Assembly: GCA_003520455.1 (NCBI GenBank)
Contig: DOUV01000897.1
Span: 1 to 6,013, forward strand
Direction of reading: 5' to 3'
Length of the DNA: 6,013 bases
From: Chloroflexota bacterium
GTDB lineage: Bacteria; Chloroflexota; Anaerolineae; Ardenticatenales; Ardenticatenaceae
Positions 1-4,858 of this stretch are shown in pieces. The number at the start of each line of letters is the position of its first letter. Position 1 is the stretch's first letter. The notes under the pieces are model-generated. The model saw nothing but the letters and a program-made list of their open reading frames with translations, was not told the origin of the DNA and did not search any database. A program made the position numbers and the translations under genes.

Positions 1-60
1 AGGATAATTTTTAGACACGCTCTTACGCCATTGATATTGGTCCGATTTGAGAGAAAAACC

Positions 61-753
61 TTATCCATTCACAAGTTCTTGATTCGGACCAACGGCCAAC
101 CCGCGCGGGAAGGGTTGAATTCCCGTAGCACTCGATGACAAGCGGATCTCGTCTAGGAAAGCGGAGGAAAGAATTTCATGATCACGTAAACGCTTCAAAT
201 CCCACTGTTGCTGTTCAAGTTCGACAACCATGAGTGGAGCTTCTTCTTTGATCCAATGGTCAAGAAGTGACTCGTATGTGAATATCTTTTCGTTTGACAA
301 ATGAGGTCCGTGTATCTCCGTCTGTGGAAAATAAACGGTGTTAACTCCTGCAAGATAATTCATAACGCAATCCACCGCCTCTGCCGCTGAGTATGCCGCC
401 CATTTCTGCTCTTTGGTGAGGCAACAATTTAGCGCATAGTGAATCGCAACAGCAGCGTTGTGCGCTAAAGGGGCAAACAACGAAGGATGATTTGCGTCCA
501 TGTCCGGTGGTGCGACCACAATTGCTTCCATTAGCTCGCGAATATGCGACTCAGGGAAGGGTGCTCCTTTCAAATACTGCCATACTTCGTCCAAAGCCTG
601 GCGTAGCAAATACGGACTACCTTGATGCTCTATCGTAGCAAAAGCGTCGTAGTTGGGGAGAAGTCGTTGACAGCACGATGCAGCAAAAGCTATTGCGTGC
701 TCGAGGGGTAGTGTGCTTAGTTCTTGTTCGAGTCTATCTCGATCAAACACCAT
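61..753 (-). CDS. DUF416 (YjaG-like) family protein, probable immunity protein for the Rhs tip
   Basis: A 230-residue soluble, mostly helical protein with no signal peptide or membrane segment. It resembles DUF416 proteins such as E. coli YjaG (recalled, about 196 residues). The N-terminal helix ends in a CCQRLLPNYDAF motif (residues 27-38, like CERMYPNYAMF). It is followed by LLRQALDEVWQYL (49-61), an acidic-rich helix ESHIRELMEAI (68-78) and PDMDANHPSLFAPLAHNAAVAIHYAL (83-108, matching the YjaG helix that follows its aspartate-rich turn). Near the end is FLDEIRLSSSATGI (199-212), like the LR...SNIGI ending of the family, with an extra tail of about 18 residues. The ATG at 751-753 is supported by a strong ribosome binding site; the stop is TAA at 61-63. 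Its place directly after the toxin tip, on the same strand and with similarly low GC (35% over 241-300), argues for an immunity role that acts in the cytoplasm by binding the toxin. That role is inferred from position; YjaG itself has no established function that I know of. Confidence 0.82.
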   Translation of the reverse strand: MVFDRDRLEQELSTLPLEHAIAFAASCCQRLLPNYDAFATIEHQGSPYLLRQALDEVWQYLKGAPFPESHIRELMEAIVVAPPDMDANHPSLFAPLAHNAAVAIHYALNCCLTKEQKWAAYSAAEAVDCVMNYLAGVNTVYFPQTEIHGPHLSNEKIFTYESLLDHWIKEEAPLMVVELEQQQWDLKRLRDHEILSSAFLDEIRLSSSATGIQPFPRGLAVGPNQELVNG

Positions 754-760
754 ACTGTTA

Positions 761-767
761 CTCCCTC
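761..767 (-). promoter_or_regulatory. Ribosome binding site of the DUF416-like gene
   Basis: The minus strand reads GAGGGAG seven bases before the ATG at 753. This is a good Shine-Dalgarno at normal spacing and decides the start of the immunity candidate. It means the gene can be translated independently of the toxin even if both are on one message. Confidence 0.75.
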
Positions 768-783
768 TACATTCTGAGTTTAC

Positions 784-805
784 CTGTTATCTTCGAATGT
801 AACAG
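784..805 (-). repeat. Short inverted repeat upstream of the immunity start
   Basis: ctgtta at 784-789 and taacag at 800-805 are perfect complements around a 10-base loop. A second copy, ctgttac at 755-761, can pair over seven bases with gtaacag at 799-805. In the message the upstream arm could therefore pair with either of two downstream arms, one of them lying between the Shine-Dalgarno and the AUG. The stems are short and AT-rich, so this may be chance. Confidence 0.3.
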
Positions 806-868
806 ATCAAAAACGAAATCGAACCATGCTGCTGTGATTGTTGACCTACTCGTATTCGACCATAAGCC

Positions 869-3800
869 TCATGGTCCAAACACAGCATCCTTGCGCAGTG
901 GGCTAACTGGAATAGCGCCCTCTTGCCAGGACGCTCGAGCGCAAGCCGGACAAATGCCAACAGATGCATCTACCTCAAGAGCCTGATAACCTCGTCGTCT
1001 GATATACTCATAAGCTCGTATTTCCGCGTGATTATTGCTCACGGTAATAGTCCTCGGTACAAATTCGACGGTCCCCTCTGCATACCTGCCTTGTAGCTCT
1101 CGTTGTATTGCTGATGGCACTGATCTGACACCATTGACCGACACCACATCGACTACTCCACCACCAGGTTTTAGAGCTCGTACGACGCTTACAGTATCAC
1201 TCCAACCACTGTCGGTCCCACCGCGCCAAATTGCCTTGAGTTGTTTCGATAGTCCTGAAATCCCGCCAATTCCTGTAGTGTTACTGCTTCCGCCCACCTG
1301 TACCATGGCAGCGGCGGCACCGATTCCTCCCACCTCCCATGTTCGGCTAAACGCCTCTGCCTGACCATAGTAACCGTTAATTGCTAGTGCGGTGTCTGTT
1401 GCTTCTACTGCCGCTGCACTAACAGCAATATTTGCTGGGCTATCTCCTTGTGAGAGGTTATAGTAGAGAACCGCTTTCGCTGCAAGATACTCCTGCAGGG
1501 CGCCCCCGTAGGCTGTTGGGTCAGTGGTTTCAGATCGCTGTTTGTAGGAAAGGTACAGGCACGTGTAACCGCAGATAGCGCCACCTGCGTCGACGGCATG
1601 CCCCGTCGGATCGGTGTAGCGCACCGGATTATTCAGGGCGTAGCTGTAGCGATTGAGCGCCGCCGGCTGGCCGGGCTCTGGGACAATCGGATCCGGGGAG
1701 ACGAACAGACCCAGGGCCGGGTCGTAGTGGCGCGCCTGGTAGTCGTAGAGGAAGCTACTGGCCTCCCAGCGCTGGCCGGTGAAACGGCGATCGGTGGTGG
1801 GACTGCCTTCCCGCTGGCGGCCGTAGGGCGCAAAGCGGTAGCGCGTCTGCACCGTGCCGCTACTGCTGGTCAGCAGGGCCGGACTACCCAGATGGTCGCT
1901 GTGGAGGTAGCTCAGCCCGGTGGCCCCCACCCGCTGCAGGACCCGCTGCCCGCCGAAATAGTAGTACTTGGTAACCTCCCCGGTGGTGACATTCTTTTGA
2001 TAGTAGTGCAGCACGAAGTCGGTGGTGGTGGTGCTGCCGCCACTGGTTTGAGAGCGGCGGAGGGTGGTACCGCTCTGGGGGTCGAGGTCATAGGTGAGGG
2101 TGGCGCCGTTGCCGGTAACCTGATAGAGCCGGTTGTCGGGGTTGAAGGCCTGGGTGTACTGGATGTAGCTCGTGCCCTGCTTCAGCCAGCGGGTGGTCAT
2201 GTTGCCGGCCGGATCGTAGACAAAGGCGTAGCTCGCACTGCCAATGTACTTGGGCGCATGGCGCGGCTGGGTCGCTGTGTTCGTGTCGGACCCGGCCGAC
2301 CAAAAGCCAAAGGTAGTGGTGTAGGTGCCCTCGCTGAAGGTCGTGAGGCGATCCAGCGGGTCGTAGGCGTAGCTGGCGCTGTAGCCCCCGCTGACGCTCG
2401 TCAACCGATTGAAGGCGTCGTAGCCGTAGGTCAGGCTCTCGGTGCGGTTGGGGGTGGCGTCGGTCAGGCCGGTGAGATTGGAGACCGCATCGTAGCTATA
2501 GTTGAGGTCGAGCAGGACGGTGCCGCTCTTGGTGACCTTCAGTTGTTTGAGCCGCTGCGACTGGTCGCCGCTTTGGTTATAGTAGCTGTAGTCGCTGCGG
2601 GTGCCGTTGAGGAAGGTGATCCAGCTGGGCGCCCCCAAGGCGGTGTAGTCGGCGTTGGTGACATAGAGCATGTTGTAGGTGGTGCTCTTGAGCGTCTTGG
2701 GCGGGCCCATGGCGGTGTAGGTCGTCTGCACGACCTCGCCGTCGGGGTAGGTCACCTGGGTCAGCCGGTCCATGGAATCGTAGGCGTAGAGCAGCGCGTA
2801 CCCGCTGCCCTGGGCCGTCACCAGCCCCTCGGCCTGCACCCGCCCCCGGTCATCGTAGTTGGAGTTGTGCGCGATTTGGGGGTTGCCGTAGCTGCCCCCG
2901 TACCAGACACTGCGCAGTCGCCCGTAGCCGTTCTTGGTGAGGGCATCGCTGTACCCCGGCAGGTTCTCGTAGGCGTAGTTGATGCTGTAGTTGTTGTTCC
3001 CAGGGTCGGCCGGACAGGTGTAGGTGGTGATGTTCGTGGTCGTCTGGAAGGTCCGGCCCTTCAGCCGATTCAAGCTGTCGTAATACAGACAGGTCACATT
3101 CTGGCTGGTGCGACTGTTGGCCTGCTGAATCAGGTTGCCGGCCGCATCGTAGCGGTACTGCCAGGTCCCCATGTCGGGGTCCGACAGCGAGGTCTTGAGC
3201 CCGCGCTGGTCGTAGCCGATGGTGGTGCGCCGCAGCACGCTCCCCGTGCTGTTTTTGGTCTCGACCAGGCTCAGGAGGTCTACGGCCGTGTAGCGATAGC
3301 TGGTCTGGCGGGAGAGCTGGTAGGGGGCCGAGGGGGTCCCGGTGCCGGTGTATTCCCACACCTCGGTCAGCCGCCCCAGGCCATCGGTCTTGCGGTTGAC
3401 CGCGCGCCCCAAGGGATCGATCACCTGGACGATGCCGGCCGCGTAGTTGTGGGTGGTGACGCGATTGGTCGGTTCGGTGACTGTCTTGACCTGCCCCAGG
3501 CCGTCATAGCTGGTCTGGGTGACCGGCTGGCCGGCGGGTGCGCCGACGAAGGTGGTCAGGGGCTGCCCATCGAAGAACGGCTGGGTGACGGTCTCAACGA
3601 GCCCGCGCGTGTTGTAGGTAGAGCGCGTGACGGCGAACTGATTGAAGGTCGGACTGCCGGTGGGCGCTTCGACCTTGGTTTCGAGCAGGCGCCCGAGCCC
3701 ATCGTAGAAGGCGATCGACGGGCGCGTGCTGGCCGTGTCGCGAGCGTTCCCCGCGCTTTCGCGCGCCCAGGTGGTGACCGTGGAGAGCGGGCTGCCCGCG

Positions 3801-4858
3801 GTGTACTGGTACTCGACCGTCGGGGCGGCGGCGCTCTCCCCCGGCCGGATCACTTTGATCAGCCGCCCCCAGCTGTCGTACTCGTAGCTGGTGGCATCCT
3901 GGTTGTCGGCGTCGTACACCCGGCTGACTACGAGCCTGGTAAAGTCGTAATCCGTCTGGGTGGTGAGGGTGCCGCCCGGTCGCGGGCGGACCACCCGCGT
4001 CGCGAAGCCCCGGTAGGTCGGGTTGTCGTAAGAGGTGGTGGTGGTGTTATTGTTGGGATCGGTCACGCCCGTCGGGTTGCCCAAGCTGTCATAGGCATAG
4101 CGGGTTGTGACCCAGGCGGTGCCGGTCCAGACCAGCTCCTGCGTCAGTTGCCCCTTCTCCCCAAGGACGTTGTCGGGCCAGCCGGTGAGGTTGTCGTAGT
4201 AGAAGCGCGTGCGCGCCGCCAGGCTGGCCTCGTTGACCTGGCTGCCGCTGTAGACCGAGCGCTGGATCGGGCGATCCACGAGGTAGATCGTCGCGCTCGT
4301 CTTGTAGCGGTAATCGACGGAGGTGGTGCGCTCATCGCCCGGGAGATCGGTCGTGTAGGTACTGGCGACCTCGCCGTACTCGATGGTTTGGCTGGGGTTG
4401 CCGTAGCTATCGTACTGGTAGGTGGTGCGGAAGTAGCGCGTCGTTGGCGTCTCATCGGCACTGCTGCGGCGCGTTTCCGTCAACGGCACCGGTTTGGTGC
4501 CCCAGGGGGTCGTGGTCGTGAGGTCGTAGAGGTGGTCCTGGGTCGAGCGGATGACGGGGCCGATCTGCACCTCGGTGTGATACGCCAGCCCATTCTCCGG
4601 CGCCGTGGAGTCGGCCACGGCATACCACTGGCTGCGCGTGGTGGTGCCCGCCGGGTCGGTCTGGGCGACCTGCGGAAAGCCGATGAAGGCCACCGGATGG
4701 TTATCGACGACCAGGTTGGCGTAAGCTGTAGGTGTCCACCCGGGCCGGGGCTTCGGCCCGCCCCCCCTCGGCGGTGCGGCGGATGACTTTGAAGCCGTTG
4801 GCGCACAGCGGCGTCTCCGGGTCGCCCGACCAGGTGCCACTCCAGCTCCACTCGTCAT
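869..4858 (-). CDS. Rhs/YD-repeat toxin, main part: YD shell, Rhs core and deaminase-like C-terminal tip
   Basis: This is the larger piece of the same Rhs toxin. The ATG at 4858 is probably not a real start: it has no good Shine-Dalgarno, and the first 45 residues (Arg/Pro/Ala-rich) are an out-of-frame reading of the upstream coding region. Native sequence begins at Tyr46 (4723) with YANLVVDN. The order is a linker to about residue 148, some 15 YD repeats (149 to about 925), a lead-in containing YYYFGGQRV, the Rhs core (984-1086), and a 242-residue variable tip (1088-1329). The tip carries H1277-A-E1279 and C1303-P-A-C1306, the zinc-site signature of the cytidine deaminase fold. In characterised Rhs proteins the repeats wrap into a hollow shell around the toxin, and the core cleaves the tip free. 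The stop is TGA at 869-871. A DUF416-like gene follows 115 bases downstream on the same strand and is the likely immunity gene. If the frameshift is real, this half lacks its export region and may not be made. Confidence 0.88.
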   Translation of the reverse strand: MTSGAGVAPGRATRRRRCAPTASKSSAAPPRGGGPKPRPGWTPTAYANLVVDNHPVAFIGFPQVAQTDPAGTTTRSQWYAVADSTAPENGLAYHTEVQIGPVIRSTQDHLYDLTTTTPWGTKPVPLTETRRSSADETPTTRYFRTTYQYDSYGNPSQTIEYGEVASTYTTDLPGDERTTSVDYRYKTSATIYLVDRPIQRSVYSGSQVNEASLAARTRFYYDNLTGWPDNVLGEKGQLTQELVWTGTAWVTTRYAYDSLGNPTGVTDPNNNTTTTSYDNPTYRGFATRVVRPRPGGTLTTQTDYDFTRLVVSRVYDADNQDATSYEYDSWGRLIKVIRPGESAAAPTVEYQYTAGSPLSTVTTWARESAGNARDTASTRPSIAFYDGLGRLLETKVEAPTGSPTFNQFAVTRSTYNTRGLVETVTQPFFDGQPLTTFVGAPAGQPVTQTSYDGLGQVKTVTEPTNRVTTHNYAAGIVQVIDPLGRAVNRKTDGLGRLTEVWEYTGTGTPSAPYQLSRQTSYRYTAVDLLSLVETKNSTGSVLRRTTIGYDQRGLKTSLSDPDMGTWQYRYDAAGNLIQQANSRTSQNVTCLYYDSLNRLKGRTFQTTTNITTYTCPADPGNNNYSINYAYENLPGYSDALTKNGYGRLRSVWYGGSYGNPQIAHNSNYDDRGRVQAEGLVTAQGSGYALLYAYDSMDRLTQVTYPDGEVVQTTYTAMGPPKTLKSTTYNMLYVTNADYTALGAPSWITFLNGTRSDYSYYNQSGDQSQRLKQLKVTKSGTVLLDLNYSYDAVSNLTGLTDATPNRTESLTYGYDAFNRLTSVSGGYSASYAYDPLDRLTTFSEGTYTTTFGFWSAGSDTNTATQPRHAPKYIGSASYAFVYDPAGNMTTRWLKQGTSYIQYTQAFNPDNRLYQVTGNGATLTYDLDPQSGTTLRRSQTSGGSTTTTDFVLHYYQKNVTTGEVTKYYYFGGQRVLQRVGATGLSYLHSDHLGSPALLTSSSGTVQTRYRFAPYGRQREGSPTTDRRFTGQRWEASSFLYDYQARHYDPALGLFVSPDPIVPEPGQPAALNRYSYALNNPVRYTDPTGHAVDAGGAICGYTCLYLSYKQRSETTDPTAYGGALQEYLAAKAVLYYNLSQGDSPANIAVSAAAVEATDTALAINGYYGQAEAFSRTWEVGGIGAAAAMVQVGGSSNTTGIGGISGLSKQLKAIWRGGTDSGWSDTVSVVRALKPGGGVVDVVSVNGVRSVPSAIQRELQGRYAEGTVEFVPRTITVSNNHAEIRAYEYIRRRGYQALEVDASVGICPACARASWQEGAIPVSPLRKDAVFGP
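872..1171 (-). other. Cytidine-deaminase-like toxin domain with HAE...CPAC zinc site
   Basis: The last 100 residues show the deaminase-fold layout. A strand pair (VVDVVSVNG) is followed by a short helix, a strand (TVEFVPRTITV), the helix bearing NNHAEIRAYEYI (His codon 1028-1030, Glu 1022-1024), a strand (ALEVDASVG), and then CPACA (Cys codons 950-952 and 941-943). In this superfamily the His and two Cys bind zinc and the Glu shuttles protons during hydrolytic deamination of a base. Toxin members such as DddA act on cytosine in DNA; others act on RNA or free nucleotides. The substrate here cannot be read from sequence. I cannot place it reliably among the toxin deaminase families (SCP1.201/DddA-like, BURPS668_1122-like, YwqJ-like and others). 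Confidence 0.72.
872..1600 (-). other. Variable C-terminal toxin tip
   Basis: These are the residues after the core junction (about 242). The first 120 or so are Ala/Gly-rich and probably helical (ALQEYLAAKAVLYYNLSQGD, VSAAAVEATDTALAINGYYG, GIGAAAAMVQVGG). I recognise no named domain there; it could be a linker or delivery segment. The rest is the deaminase-like domain, listed separately. GC is lower than in the Rhs body (52% by hand over 1381-1440), and codons with A or T in the third position are common, as expected for an exchanged toxin cassette. There is no transmembrane-type stretch clear enough to call. Confidence 0.8.
1601..1909 (-). other. Rhs-associated core domain with P-x4-D-P-x-G cleavage junction
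   Basis: These 103 residues (984-1086 of the ORF starting at 4858) are the hyperconserved Rhs core. It opens with YLHSDHLGSP, runs through RFAPYGR, RRFTGQR, YDYQARHYDPALGLFVSPDP and RYSYALNNP, and ends with PVRYTDPTG. The final motif fits P-x4-D-P-x-G, the junction where studied Rhs proteins cut themselves by an aspartyl-protease-like mechanism. The usual residue after the glycine is leucine; here it is histidine (codon at 1598-1600). The core also marks the recombination boundary: codon style and GC are body-like up to here and change just after. Confidence 0.93.
2085..4414 (-). other. YD (Rhs) repeat region
   Basis: I count about 15 degenerate repeats of the YD type. Examples in order are YDSYGNP, YDSLGNPTGVTDPN, YDSWGRLIKVIRPG, YDGLGRLLETKVEAP, YDGLGQVKTVTEP, TDGLGRLTEVWEY, YDAAGNLIQQAN, YYDSLNRLKGRTF, YDDRGRVQAEG, YDSMDRLTQVTYPDGE, YDAVSNLTGLTD, YDAFNRLTSVSGG, YDPLDRLTTFSEG, YDPAGNMTTRW and NPDNRLYQVTG. 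Each is roughly 20-25 residues of beta-hairpin; together they build the spiral shell that encloses the toxin. At DNA level they leave recurring plus-strand words such as cgtaggcgtag. The repeats are diverged and I see no long exact duplication. Confidence 0.9.

Larger units (their letters stand above)
754..868 (-). other. Toxin-immunity intergenic spacer
   Basis: These 115 bases lie between the toxin stop and the immunity start. I see no GC-rich stem followed by a T-run on the minus strand, so transcription probably continues from toxin to immunity gene. I also see no convincing -35/-10 pair, although the spacer is AT-rich enough that a weak promoter cannot be excluded. A short inverted repeat lies inside it, listed separately. 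Confidence 0.5.

Noticed and set aside
37..92. Inverted repeat ttggtccg/cggaccaa as a terminator
   Set aside because: The 8-base arms are 40 bases apart, one lies inside the end of the gene, and no T-run follows on the minus strand.
787..969. Minus-strand 60-codon ORF overlapping the toxin end
   Set aside because: It overlaps the deaminase coding region in another frame, including the CPAC codons, and has no ribosome binding site or family resemblance.
678..986. Plus-strand ORF spanning the spacer between the two genes
   Set aside because: It overlaps the ends of both supported genes, has no recognisable motif or good ribosome binding site, and its composition is not gene-like.
2850..3359. 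Minus-strand 169-codon ORF within the YD region
   Set aside because: His/Pro/Arg/Gln-rich out-of-frame reading of the YD repeats; the repeats in the main frame are unmistakable.
2085..4414. Repetitive short words in the YD region as a tandem DNA repeat or CRISPR-like array
   Set aside because: The periodicity comes from the protein repeat; units are diverged and coding in frame, without identical repeats or uniform spacers.
4721..4727. Programmed +1 frameshift at AGC-TTA
   Set aside because: TTA would be a rare codon in this GC-rich frame, which could favour pausing. However, the serine tRNA on AGC would have to re-pair with GCT, mismatched at the first two positions, and there is no known slippery motif. 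An indel is simpler.
4761..4767. Run of seven C as the site of the frameshift
   Set aside because: A natural suspect for an indel, but the upstream frame stays gene-like (AEAPARVDTYS, G/C third positions) for a further 11-12 codons past the run, so the break is at 4723-4724.
1598..4786. Very long plus-strand ORF (1,062 codons)
   Set aside because: It lies wholly opposite the Rhs gene. Its translation is a Val/Gly/Ala/Arg-rich string without domains, typical of the antisense of GC-rich coding DNA with few stop codons.
4701..4858. Natural two-gene split like TcB and TcC
   Set aside because: In Tc toxins the split lies much further along, near the toxin-bearing third. Here it falls just after the SpvB region inside continuous sequence, with no start signals for the second ORF.
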